Assembly (NCBI GenBank): GCA_041685755.1
Contig: JAWLFC010000097.1
Span: 1 to 11,911 of the forward strand
DNA length: 11,911 bases
From: Sva-07 sp041685755
GTDB taxonomy: Bacteria > Actinomycetota > Acidimicrobiia > Acidimicrobiales > Ilumatobacteraceae
Reading direction: 5' to 3'
A model generated the notes under the pieces. The model saw nothing but the letters and a program-made list of their open reading frames with translations, ran no database searches and had not been told where the DNA came from. The first letter of the stretch is position 1. Each line of letters opens with the position of its first letter. A program made the translations under genes and the position numbers. Positions 1 to 6,950 of this stretch are shown one piece after another.

Positions 1-1
1 C

Positions 2-664
2 CACGTGCTGATGCACCAGACGATCATCGGCGAAGAGGCACTGTTGCAGTTGGCCAAGGTCGACGAGGTGCCCGACGTGCTCGTCGGCTGCACCGGTGGC
101 GGCTCGAACTTCGGTGGGCTGTCGTTCCCGTTCCTGCGTGAGAAGCTCGCCGGGAAGATGAATCCGACGATCCGCTGCGTCGAGCCGGCGGCGTGTCCGA
201 CGCTCACCAGGGGCGAGTACCGCTACGACTTCGGCGACACCGCTGGCATGACGCCGCTGATGAAGATGCACACGCTGGGTCACACGTTCATCCCCGAGCC
301 GATCCACGCCGGCGGCCTGCGCTATCACGGGATGAGCCCACTGGTGTCGCACGTGTACGAGGAGGGCCTCGTCGAGGCGATCTCGATTCCGCAGCGCGAG
401 TGCTTCGAGGGGGCGATCACCTTCGCCCGCACCGAGGGCATCGTGCCGGCGCCGGAGCCGACGCATGCGATCGCGGCCGCGATCCGCGAGGCGCTGGCGT
501 GCAAGGAGTCGGGCGAGGAGAAGGTGATCCTCACGGCGCTGTGCGGCCACGGCCACCTCGACCTGGCGAGCTACGAGAAGTACCTGTCGGGCGAGATGGT
601 CGACTTCGAACTCCCCGACAGCGCCATTGCCGACGCCATGGAGTCGGTCCCCGTCATCGCCTGA
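2..664 (+). CDS. trpB: TrpB2-type tryptophan synthase beta chain, C-terminal part (5' end outside window)
   Basis: The reading frame is open from base 2 and ends at TGA 662-664, so the true start lies upstream. The visible 220 residues are about half of the usual 430-450 of TrpB2-like PLP enzymes. A glycine-rich PLP-phosphate loop (GGGSN, visible residues 32-36) is followed by PTLTRGEYRYDFGDTAGMTP and the HAGGLRYHGMSP region, which is typical of the TrpB2 branch rather than classical TrpB1. The C-terminal part has the EGIVPAPEPTHA segment and a TALCGHGHLDL motif near the cofactor ring. Family knowledge: cytoplasmic condensation of indole with L-serine to L-tryptophan; TrpB2 proteins often lack an adjacent trpA. 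The PLP lysine is outside the window. The gene is followed by the palindromic repeat array and converges with the gene at 864-1499. Family call is firm; whether tryptophan is its main product is less certain. Confidence 0.9.
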   Translation, partial: HVLMHQTIIGEEALLQLAKVDEVPDVLVGCTGGGSNFGGLSFPFLREKLAGKMNPTIRCVEPAACPTLTRGEYRYDFGDTAGMTPLMKMHTLGHTFIPEPIHAGGLRYHGMSPLVSHVYEEGLVEAISIPQRECFEGAITFARTEGIVPAPEPTHAIAAAIREALACKESGEEKVILTALCGHGHLDLASYEKYLSGEMVDFELPDSAIADAMESVPVIA

Positions 665-675
665 TTCCCCCACCC

Positions 676-727
676 CGTTTGCGGCGCACTCCGGTTGGGG
701 CGGGTCAACCAATCCGCGCCGCAAACG
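676..727. repeat. 52-bp palindromic element, copy 1 of the tandem array
   Basis: A perfect 12-bp inverted repeat (CGTTTGCGGCGC at 676-687 against GCGCCGCAAACG at 716-727) encloses 28 nt. Inside the loop GGTTG (693-697) can pair with CAACC (706-710), giving a two-tier hairpin. This is the only copy with fully Watson-Crick outer arms. It starts 12 bp after the trpB stop. There is no U-tract. Confidence 0.85.
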
Positions 728-734
728 TCGGTGC

Positions 735-786
735 CGTTTGTGGTGTGTTCCGGTTGGGCCGGGTCCACCACTCCGCGCCGCAAACG
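735..786. repeat. 52-bp palindromic element, copy 2 of the tandem array
   Basis: It starts exactly 59 bp after copy 1, separated by the 7-bp spacer TCGGTGC. The left arm reads CGTTTGTGGTG (735-745) and the right arm CGCCGCAAACG (776-786). The two C-to-T differences from copy 1 still pair as G-U in a plus-strand RNA. The loop carries two A-to-C changes (TCCACCACTCC instead of TCAACCAATCC), one of which weakens the inner stem. Confidence 0.85.
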
Positions 787-793
787 TCGGTGC

Positions 794-845
794 CGTTTGT
801 GGTGTGTTCCGGTTGGGCCGGGTCAACCAATCCGCGCCGCAAACG
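794..845. repeat. 52-bp palindromic element, copy 3 of the tandem array
   Basis: It starts 59 bp after copy 2, with the same 7-bp spacer. The left arm is CGTTTGTGGTG (794-804) and the right arm CGCCGCAAACG (835-845). The loop has the GGTTG/CAACC inner stem, as in copy 1. It is followed by a G-rich tail (849-862) that runs to the stop codon of the convergent gene at 864. Confidence 0.85.
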
Positions 846-863
846 TCGGTGGGGGTGGGGGAG

Positions 864-1499
864 CTACAGGGTGAGGGCGTAGACGTCGTCGTCGGTGGTC
901 GGTGAGAAGCCGACGCGCTCGAGGTACTTGCGATGGGTGTCGCTCGAGCCGTGGCTGCGCACGACGGCGATCCCGTCGCGCCGCAGCACCTCGGCGCCGG
1001 GCCCGAACAGCCAGCGGCCGAGGCGCGAGTCGCGGTACGGCCCGAGCACGTAGTCGAGGTCGATCGTCAGGCTGTCGCCGTGGCGGCGCCCGATCAGGAG
1101 GCCGGCGGGGAGCCCGTCACGAGTCAACAGCCACGACTCGACGTCGTCGCCGTTCGCCAGCACGAAGTCGGGTTGGAACCGGTGGATGTCGACCAGGTGG
1201 AAGTCGACGAAGTCGCGCAGGAACGGCGAGTCGGGGCGGATGCGTGAGGCGCCGAGGCCGACGCCGCGGCCGCTGCCGGGTGAGAACTCCTTGCGCAGGA
1301 ACCACACGTTGATCACCGCGATCAAGGCGTTGGTGATCACGATCGGTGCCGACTCGATCAGGACTCCGTAGACGACGAAGGTGACCGAACCGGCCAGCGA
1401 GATGATCCGCAACCGCACGACCGACGTCATCGTCAGCGACAGCACGATCAGCGCCGAGGCCAGGTAGCCGACGAGCGCCTCGGGAGTCAGTTCGAACAC
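864..1499 (-). CDS. YgjV-like membrane domain fused to GNAT-like acetyltransferase domain
   Basis: 211 aa. Residues 1-70 hold about three hydrophobic segments (VGYLASALIVLSLTM, ISLAGSVTFVVYGVLI, IVITNALIAVINVWFLRK). They match the small bacterial inner-membrane YgjV (Imp-YgjV) pattern, including the short loop with LRIISLAG. After a Gly/Arg-rich linker (72-90), residues 92-211 look like a degenerate GNAT fold: a beta strand with LDYVLGPYRDSRLGRWLFGPG in the place of the acetyl-CoA loop, an alpha helix, then HRKYLERVGFSP near the end. The GTG start is favoured because TACGGT lies 6 nt upstream. The start is 21 nt beyond the response regulator stop, so read-through from the kinase operon is also possible. 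The substrate is unknown; an acyl or acetyl transfer at the inner face of the membrane is an inference. Confidence 0.75.
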   Translation of the reverse strand: MFELTPEALVGYLASALIVLSLTMTSVVRLRIISLAGSVTFVVYGVLIESAPIVITNALIAVINVWFLRKEFSPGSGRGVGLGASRIRPDSPFLRDFVDFHLVDIHRFQPDFVLANGDDVESWLLTRDGLPAGLLIGRRHGDSLTIDLDYVLGPYRDSRLGRWLFGPGAEVLRRDGIAVVRSHGSSDTHRKYLERVGFSPTTDDDVYALTL

Positions 1500-1505
1500 G
1501 CGGGA

Positions 1506-1511
1506 ACCGTA
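1506..1511 (-). promoter_or_regulatory. -10 hexamer TACGGT, likely leaderless promoter of the YgjV-GNAT gene
   Basis: TACGGT on the minus strand is followed by exactly 6 nt and then GTG (1499-1497), with no Shine-Dalgarno sequence between them. It fits TANNNT and the same spacing seen at three other minus-strand starts in this window. No convincing -35 is visible. Confidence 0.55.
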
Positions 1512-1520
1512 GCGGTCGGC

Positions 1521-2222
1521 TCAGCCGTCGGCGGACTCACCCGGATGCAGCACCCCCGATTCGTACGCGAACACCACGGCGTGCACGCGGTCGCGCAGGT
1601 CGAGTTTCATCAGGACGCGCTGCACGTGGGTCTTCACCGTGCTCTCGGCGACGTACAACTCTCCGGCGATCTCCCGGTTCGACCGCCCCCGGGCCATCAG
1701 CACGAGGACTTCGCGCTCGCGATCGGTCAGCCGTGCCAGGCGACGATCGCGGGCGGCATCGGCGTCGGTGCGGCCGGTCGTGGTGCGGGCGAACTCACCC
1801 ATCAGCTTCTTCGTGACCGACGGCGCGAGCAGTGCGTCACCCGCAGCGGTGAGCCGCAATCCGTCCAGCAGGTCCTCCGGTGGGGTCCGCTTGAGCAGGA
1901 ACCCGCTCGCCCCGGCACGGACGGCTTCGTACACGTACTCGTCGAGTTCGAACGTCGTCAGGATGAGCACCCGCGGGCGTTCCAGGGTGTCGTCGTCGGG
2001 AGTCGTCGCCACGATCGCACGGGTCGCCTCGATGCCGTCCATCTCGGGCATGCGGATGTCCATCAAGACGACGTCGGGGCGCAGTTCCCGGGCGAGCCGC
2101 ACCGCCTGGCGTCCGTCGTCGGCCTCGCCGACCACCTGGAGGTCGGCCTGGGTCTCGATCATCATGCGCAGACCCGTGCGCACCAGTTGGTCGTCGTCGG
2201 CGATGAGGATGCGGATGGTCAT
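1521..2222 (-). CDS. NarL/FixJ-family response regulator
   Basis: 233 aa. The receiver domain (about 1-125) has the acidic pocket D9-D10-D11, phosphoacceptor D55 in VVLMDIRMPEMDG, the switch threonines in LILTTF (89-90) and K111 in FLLKRTPPEDL. A LuxR-type helix-turn-helix (about 162-225) follows, with LTDREREVLVLMARGRSNREIA and STVKTHVQRVLMKL as the recognition helix region. The ATG at 2222 overlaps the kinase TGA (ATGA), so translation is probably coupled. Family knowledge: phosphorylation by the partner kinase drives dimerisation and promoter binding. By position, the obvious target is the divergent 3438-3628 region in front of the hydrolase-ABC operon and its own operon. The catalytic and switch residues all look intact. 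Confidence 0.93.
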   Translation of the reverse strand: MTIRILIADDDQLVRTGLRMMIETQADLQVVGEADDGRQAVRLARELRPDVVLMDIRMPEMDGIEATRAIVATTPDDDTLERPRVLILTTFELDEYVYEAVRAGASGFLLKRTPPEDLLDGLRLTAAGDALLAPSVTKKLMGEFARTTTGRTDADAARDRRLARLTDREREVLVLMARGRSNREIAGELYVAESTVKTHVQRVLMKLDLRDRVHAVVFAYESGVLHPGESADG

Positions 2223-3437
2223 CGCGGCACCGTGGTCGACTCCTGGCCGCCGTGCCTCGGCGCCGGCAGCTGTCGCTGGTCGAGGGGGAGCAGTGCCCGC
2301 ACCCGGAAGCCTCCGTGCTCACCGGGCCCGGCGTCGAGCCGTCCGCCGAGCACGCTGGCGCGCTCGCGCATGCCGACGATGCCCCGACCGCCGCCGCTCG
2401 CCTCGGCGGCGGTCCTGCCGACGCCGTCGTCGACGACGAGCACGTCGAGTTGGCGTTCGTCGCACGACAACGTCACGTCGACGCGCGCCGGTCCGGCGTG
2501 CTTGAGCGCGTTCGTGAGGGCCTCCTGGACGATCCGGTAGGCGGCGATGCCGACCCGACGTTCGATCGGGAGCTCGCATCGTTGATCGAGGTGGACATCA
2601 GCGCCGGCAGCGTTCATCTCCTCGACGAGACGGCCGATGTCGCCTGATCCGTGGATCGGAGCGAGTGGCGCGTCGACCTCGGCGTGGAGCAGGCCGAGCA
2701 TGTGGTCCAGGTCGGTCAGGGGCGGCGCGACCGGTGTGCTCGATCTCGCGCAACGACGCAACCGTTCGAGGGTCGTCGGTTGCGAGCCGGGCGGCGCCGG
2801 CGTGCAGCACCATGACGTTGACGGCGTGTCCGACGGCGTCGTGGAGCTCGCGGGCGATGCGCACCCGTTCGTCGGCCACCGCTCGTTCCGCGACGCGCTC
2901 CTGTTCGTGGCGAAGGGCGAGCGCCTCCGACGCGAGGCGGTTGGCGCGCATCTGGTTGTGGCGGATGCTGAGCGCGACCAGCCAGCCCGAGCCCACGAGC
3001 ATGGTCGTCACCGGGAGCGCCAGCCACTCCGGATCGCCCGGCCCGTAGAGGACGACCGTCGACAGCAGGACGGCGGCCAGGGCGACGATGGCTCCCGAAG
3101 CCTCGGCCGGACGGGTGATGCCCACGGAGTAGGTGAAGAACGGCACGGCGAGCAGGGCGTTCGTGTCGCCCTGGGACGCGCTCGCCAGCATGTACAGCCC
3201 GGTCGCCACGGCCAGGACGGTGACCGGAGCGAACCGCCGCAACGGCAGCAGCAGGGTGGGGCTGACCGCCAGCCACCACCCGAGGCCCTCGACGGTGCCG
3301 AACTCGTCGACGTAGGCGTTGCTGGTCAACGACTCGACCGTGATCCAGACGAACACCGCCGCCAGCGCGACGTCACCTGCGAGCCAGCCGGGGTGGCGGG
3401 ATTGCCGCCGATCGGGCCGCAGCCAGTCGAGGGTCAC
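2219..3437 (-). pseudogene. HisKA_3-type sensor histidine kinase, frame broken by a single extra base at 2719-2722
   Basis: The coding path starts at GTG 3437 and runs 239 codons. After Ala-239 it must move by one base, because the run of four C (minus strand; 2719-2722) has one C too many. The next frame continues LTDLDHMLGLL to the TGA at 2221-2219. The joined product is about 405 aa. About 20-160 forms four or five membrane segments. DHp/H-box is RIARELHDAVGH with H199. The ATPase N-box is QEALTNALKHAG (N309), with G-boxes DDGVG and GRGIVGMRER. Without correction, translation runs to 2598 and loses the whole ATPase domain. Both halves keep good coding character and the ATGA overlap with the regulator is preserved. 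A sequencing error or a very recent mutation is therefore likelier than an old pseudogene. The usual call would be a NarL-type kinase sensing membrane or drug stress; the ligand is unknown. Confidence 0.85.
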
Positions 3438-3443
3438 GAGGGC

Positions 3444-3449
3444 ACGGTA
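3444..3449 (-). promoter_or_regulatory. -10 hexamer TACCGT, likely leaderless promoter of the kinase-regulator operon
   Basis: TACCGT on the minus strand is followed by 6 nt (GCCCTC) and the GTG at 3437-3435. This decides the start: a longer open frame reaches 3626, but it would begin inside the 13-bp tandem repeats and encode low-complexity sequence. Confidence 0.6.
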
Positions 3450-3469
3450 CCGCCGACTCGGCGAGGCGT

Positions 3470-3503
3470 CGTCCTCCGCCCGGCGAGACGGCCGTCCTCC
3501 GCC
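3470..3503. promoter_or_regulatory. Direct repeat CGTCCTCCGCC x2 in the divergent control region (candidate operator)
   Basis: Two identical 11-mers lie at 3470-3480 and 3493-3503, 23 bp apart (about two helical turns). They are about 20-55 bp upstream of the proposed kinase -10 and about 125-160 bp upstream of the hydrolase start. The position would suit binding of the dimeric response regulator, but chance repetition in GC-rich DNA is possible. Confidence 0.35.
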
Positions 3504-3562
3504 GTGATGATGCACGTCGGACCCGTGGGGGGACGACGTCGCCGGCGCCGAGGCGAAGAGTG

Positions 3563-3617
3563 GAACCAGAACCACGAGCCAGAACCACGAGCCCGAACCA
3601 CGAGCCCGAACCACGAG
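3563..3617. repeat. 13-bp tandem repeat (unit GAACCACGAGCCM), about four copies
   Basis: The core GAACCACGAG starts at 3569, 3582, 3595 and 3608, a strict 13-bp period. A 6-bp partial copy (GAACCA) lies at 3563. The last copy runs directly into the Shine-Dalgarno sequence of the hydrolase gene. A period not divisible by three argues against a coding repeat. The array probably lies in the 5' untranslated region or promoter of the hydrolase-ABC operon. Confidence 0.85.
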
Positions 3618-3621
3618 GAGG
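3614..3621 (+). promoter_or_regulatory. Strong ribosome binding site of the hydrolase gene
   Basis: CGAGGAGG ends 7 nt before ATG 3629. It fixes the start at 3629 over the in-frame GTG at 3560, which lies upstream of the tandem repeats. Confidence 0.75.
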
Positions 3622-3628
3622 TCCACCG

Positions 3629-5260
3629 ATGACGACGACCATCGACTCCGAACCGACGGTCGATCCCGCTGCCGGAGCGCCCGCCCCGCCGACCCGGCGG
3701 ACGACGATGGAGGATGTCCGTATCCGGATGGCCGGCTGGCTCGAGCCGCTGTGGGGTCGCACTGCTGCGGCGCTCGCTGCCGCGGCGGCGTTCGGTGCCA
3801 CCTGGGGTGGCCTGGCCGGTTGGTGGACCCCGAGAGGCCCGCTGACGACGGCCGAGGCCGTGTCGTCGATCGTGCTCAGCCTCGTCGTCGGCGTCCTCGC
3901 CGGTCTCGTCAGCCGCTCGCGGTGGGCGATGCTGCTCACCCCGGTCGCGTTCGCCGCCGTGTTCGAGCTCGTTCGCCTCGATCTCGACGGGCCGAGCGTC
4001 GACGGCATCCACCTGAGCCCCTACGGGTTGATGGCCCTCGGCCTCGGGCGCGGTGTGCACGCCCTGCTCTCGTTGGTGCCGATGGCGCTCGGTGCCGCAT
4101 TCGGTGCCGGTGCCGCCCGTTCGCTCAGCACCACGATCGGATGGGATCGCCCGGGCGGGCGCCGGGCGGCCGTCATCAGCCGTCGGGTGGGAGCCGGCGT
4201 GGTGGCGGTCTCGCTGCTCGTCTTTTCCGTCGCGCTGTTGCGTCCGGCCAGCACCGCGGCCATCCGTGACGCCGACGGCGACGTGATCCCCGGGAGCGTC
4301 GCCGAGCTGACACGGATCGACGTCAACGGCCACGACCTCGGCCTCTTGATCCGGGGCCACAGCGTGGACAACCCCGTGCTGCTGTTCCTGGCCGGCGGCC
4401 CCGGCGGCTCCGAGTACGGAGCCATGCGCCGCCACCTGCCCGAACTCGAGGAGCACTTCACCGTCGTCACCTGGGACCAGCGCGGCGCCGGCACCTCGTA
4501 TTCCGAACTCGACCCGACCGACACCGTGACGCTGCAGGGCGCCGTCGACGACACGATCGTCGTCACCCAGTACCTGCGCGACCGGTTCGACACCGACCAG
4601 ATCTACCTGGCGGGTCAGTCGTGGGGTACGACGCTCGGCGTGCTGGCGGTGCAGGAGCGGCCCGAGCTGTACCGGGCGTACGTCGGCACCGGCCAGATGG
4701 TCAGCCAGCTCGCCACCGACCGCATCTTCTACGACGACACGTTGGCGTGGGCGGAGGCGACCGGGAACGACGGCCTCGTCGACGATCTCCGCGACATCGG
4801 GCCGCCGCCGTACGACGAGATACTCGGTTACGAGACAGCGCTGTCGCACGAGCAGGAGATCTATCCCTACGACCACAGCGGGAACTCCGAGGGCTCGGGC
4901 CAGATGTCGGAGAACCTGTTGGTCTCGGAGTACACGCTGCTCGACCAACTGCACGTGCTCCCCGCAGTCATGGACACCTTCGGGGCGCTGTACCCGCAGT
5001 TGCAGGACATCGACTTCCGCGAGACGGCGACCGAGTTCGAGGTGCCGATGTTCTTCGTCCAGGGTGCGCACGAAGCCGATGGCCGCGCCGAGGTGTTCGA
5101 CGAGTGGTACCCGATGATCGACGCGCCGATCGTCGACCGGGTGGAGCTCGACACCTCCGGACACCGTCCGCTCTGGGAGCAGCCCGACGAGTTCGTCGAC
5201 TACATGACCGGCACCGTGCTCGCGGCGACGGCGTCGGCGTCCGGGGAGGGGCAGTCATGA
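3629..5260 (+). CDS. Membrane-anchored alpha/beta hydrolase, proline iminopeptidase-like
   Basis: 543 aa, clearly longer than the roughly 300 of soluble family members. After a polar Pro/Ala-rich N-terminus (1-40), residues 45-206 form four to five hydrophobic segments. The hydrolase domain starts near 215. It shows the oxyanion motif LAGGPGGSEYG (254-264), WDQRGAGTS (282-290), the nucleophile elbow GQSWGT with Ser331, a candidate acid Asp484 in QGAHEADG, and His512 in DTSGHRPLWEQP. These are hallmarks of the proline iminopeptidase S33 family, which removes N-terminal residues from peptides. The actual substrate is not shown by the sequence. The stop overlaps the ABC ATPase start (ATGA), so it is the first gene of a three-gene operon divergent from a two-component system. 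An inferred role is processing or detoxifying a peptide or drug handled by the transporter. It could equally be a lipase or esterase. Confidence 0.85.
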   Translation: MTTTIDSEPTVDPAAGAPAPPTRRTTMEDVRIRMAGWLEPLWGRTAAALAAAAAFGATWGGLAGWWTPRGPLTTAEAVSSIVLSLVVGVLAGLVSRSRWAMLLTPVAFAAVFELVRLDLDGPSVDGIHLSPYGLMALGLGRGVHALLSLVPMALGAAFGAGAARSLSTTIGWDRPGGRRAAVISRRVGAGVVAVSLLVFSVALLRPASTAAIRDADGDVIPGSVAELTRIDVNGHDLGLLIRGHSVDNPVLLFLAGGPGGSEYGAMRRHLPELEEHFTVVTWDQRGAGTSYSELDPTDTVTLQGAVDDTIVVTQYLRDRFDTDQIYLAGQSWGTTLGVLAVQERPELYRAYVGTGQMVSQLATDRIFYDDTLAWAEATGNDGLVDDLRDIGPPPYDEILGYETALSHEQEIYPYDHSGNSEGSGQMSENLLVSEYTLLDQLHVLPAVMDTFGALYPQLQDIDFRETATEFEVPMFFVQGAHEADGRAEVFDEWYPMIDAPIVDRVELDTSGHRPLWEQPDEFVDYMTGTVLAATASASGEGQS

Positions 5261-6192
5261 CCGGCCTCCCGCTCGTCGTCGACCACGTCACCAAGCGCTA
5301 CGGCGACCGCACCGTCGTCGACGACCTCTCGTTCACGGTGGCGCCGGGACGGGTCACCGGGTTCCTCGGTCCGAACGGGTCGGGCAAGTCGACGACGATG
5401 AAGATGCTGCTGGGCCTCGCGGCTGCCGACGGCGGTTCGACCCGCGTGGGTGACCGTTCGTACGTCGAACTCGACGATCCGAGTGCCACGGTGGGTGCCG
5501 CTCTGGAGACCAACGCGTTCCACCCCGGCCGGTCGGGCCGTGATCACCTGCGCATCCTGGCCCGCGCGACGGGTGTTCCCGAACGACGCGTCGCCGAGTC
5601 GTTGGCGACGGCGGGGTTGGCCGACGCCGCCGACCGGCGTGCCGGCACCTATTCGCTCGGGATGCGCCAACGGCTCGGCCTCGCGGCGGCGTTGCTCTGC
5701 GACCCGCCGGTGCTCGTGCTGGACGAACCGGGCAATGGTCTCGATCCGCAGGGTGTGCGCGAGCTGCGCGATCTGCTGCGTGAACGGGCGGCGGTCGGCG
5801 GCACCGTGTTCGTGTCGAGTCACCTGCTCGGTGAGGTCGAACTCCTCGTCGACGACGTGGTGGTGATCGACCGAGGACGGCTCGTCACCAGCGGCCCGCT
5901 CGCCGAGCTGCGTCACGAGACCGCCCTGGTGCGGTCCCCGGACGCGCCCCGACTGGCCGAGGCGCTGCGCGAGGCGGGCGCATCGGTCGAGCCTGCGGGG
6001 CCCGACCTCGGCGGCTCGGCGTTGTTCGTGCGGGGCAGTTCGCTCGAGGTGATCGGCCATCTCGCCTTCGGTCTCGGTGTCGAGGTGTCGGAGTTGAGCG
6101 CCCGCGCCGGGTCGCTCGAGGACCTGTTCATGGGCTGGACGAGACACGGCAACGAGAGCGTGCCGATCGCAGAGGAAAGGGTGGTCGTGTGA
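5257..6192 (+). CDS. ABC transporter ATP-binding protein (DrrA/CcmA-like)
   Basis: 311 aa. Walker A GPNGSGKST (38-46), a signature in the variant YSLGMRQRL (132-140), Walker B VLVLDE (152-157), D-loop GNGLDPQG and switch His189 in VSSH are all present, so it should be catalytically active. The Q-loop position reads ALETNAF, with Glu in place of Gln, as I recall for many drug- and bacteriocin-type exporters. Residues about 220-300 form the C-terminal extension typical of DrrA-like ATPases. ATG 5257 lies in the ATGA overlap with the hydrolase stop and follows GGGGAGGGG (5243-5251). It should pair with the permease that follows as a dimeric exporter at the inner membrane. The nearby kinase-regulator pair is the likely controller. 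Confidence 0.95.
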   Translation: MTGLPLVVDHVTKRYGDRTVVDDLSFTVAPGRVTGFLGPNGSGKSTTMKMLLGLAAADGGSTRVGDRSYVELDDPSATVGAALETNAFHPGRSGRDHLRILARATGVPERRVAESLATAGLADAADRRAGTYSLGMRQRLGLAAALLCDPPVLVLDEPGNGLDPQGVRELRDLLRERAAVGGTVFVSSHLLGEVELLVDDVVVIDRGRLVTSGPLAELRHETALVRSPDAPRLAEALREAGASVEPAGPDLGGSALFVRGSSLEVIGHLAFGLGVEVSELSARAGSLEDLFMGWTRHGNESVPIAEERVVV

Positions 6193-6941
6193 TGGACCCG
6201 ATGCGACGATCGATTCGAGCCGAGCTGCTGAAGTTGACGACGACGCGCATGCCGTGGGCGTTCCTGCTCGTGCTGTTGGTGATGGGAGGCCTCAATGCCG
6301 CGACGGTGGCCTTCGGCACCGACATGGACGGCAGCAAGGCGTTCCTCTCGACGGCCGCCGACCAGCAGTCGCTGATCGCGTTCGCCGTCAACGCAACGAT
6401 GATCGCCGGGCTCTTCGGAGCGATCGCGGCGGCACGCGAGTACGCGCACCTGACGGTGATCCCGACGTTCCTCACCGATCCGCAGCGCCGTCGGGCGGTC
6501 GTGGCGCAGCTGGTGGCGATCGCACTCGGTGGCGCAGTGCTGGGTGCCGCGGGTGCCGCCATCACCACGCTGGCGGTGGCGGCGGCGTTGCCGACCACCG
6601 AGTACGCGTTCCTGGTGTCGGCGCTCGACATCGCTCGGGTGGTCGGGGCTTCGGCGTTCGCCGGTGCCGCGGGAGCGGTGCTGGGTGCCGGCATCGGCAT
6701 CGTCGTCCGCAACGTCGGTGGCGCCGTGACCGGCGCGGTGCTCGTGCTGATCGTGGCGCCGCCGATGCTGGTGCAGATGATCAACTCGACCGCGTCGTGG
6801 ATCCCGGCGAGCCTGGCGCTCGACCTGTCGGGTGTCGAGGCCGAGGTGGCCGCACCGGCTGCCGCCGCCGCGCTGCTGCTGTGGGCGCTCGTGCCGGCCC
6901 TGCTCGGTGCGATCGCCGTGCGCCACCGCGACGTCGCCTGA
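6192..6941 (+). CDS. ABC-2 type transporter permease
   Basis: 249 aa with about six hydrophobic segments (about 21-42, 62-82, 105-130, 145-180, 183-200, 220-242). The N-terminus MRRSIRAELLKLTTTRMPWAF is the amphipathic ElLKl-type start seen in ABC-2 permeases of the NatB/BcrB group. The start overlaps the ATPase stop in TGATG; GTG at 6189 is an alternative in-frame start. AGAGGAAAGG (6172-6181) is the ribosome binding site. It is the membrane half of the exporter. The substrate is not predictable, but drugs, peptides or lipids are usual for this class. A single copy of the palindromic repeat follows 9 nt after the stop. Confidence 0.9.
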   Translation: MDPMRRSIRAELLKLTTTRMPWAFLLVLLVMGGLNAATVAFGTDMDGSKAFLSTAADQQSLIAFAVNATMIAGLFGAIAAAREYAHLTVIPTFLTDPQRRRAVVAQLVAIALGGAVLGAAGAAITTLAVAAALPTTEYAFLVSALDIARVVGASAFAGAAGAVLGAGIGIVVRNVGGAVTGAVLVLIVAPPMLVQMINSTASWIPASLALDLSGVEAEVAAPAAAAALLLWALVPALLGAIAVRHRDVA

Positions 6942-6950
6942 CGCCAACAT

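Noticed and set aside
676..845. Short CRISPR array
   Set aside because: The between-repeat segments are only 7 bp and identical, and the units are long, imperfect palindromes; no cas gene is present.
627..905. Small plus-strand protein encoded across the repeats (repeated NPRRKRR segments)
   Set aside because: The apparent protein repeats come from the non-coding palindromes, and the three copies fall in different frames because 59 is not a multiple of three.
2717..2723. Programmed +1 frameshift in the kinase
   Set aside because: No known slippery codon arrangement, stop codon in the zero frame at the site or stimulatory element is evident; an error or mutation is simpler.
3438..3626. N-terminal extension of the sensor kinase to 3626
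   Set aside because: It would be encoded by the 13-bp tandem repeats and GC-rich control DNA; GTG 3437 has a well-spaced -10 hexamer and directly precedes the membrane domain.
3434..5164. 576-codon open frame on the minus strand opposite the hydrolase
   Set aside because: It is the antisense shadow of a strongly supported gene: low-complexity, rich in His/Arg/Asp/Gly, no domain.
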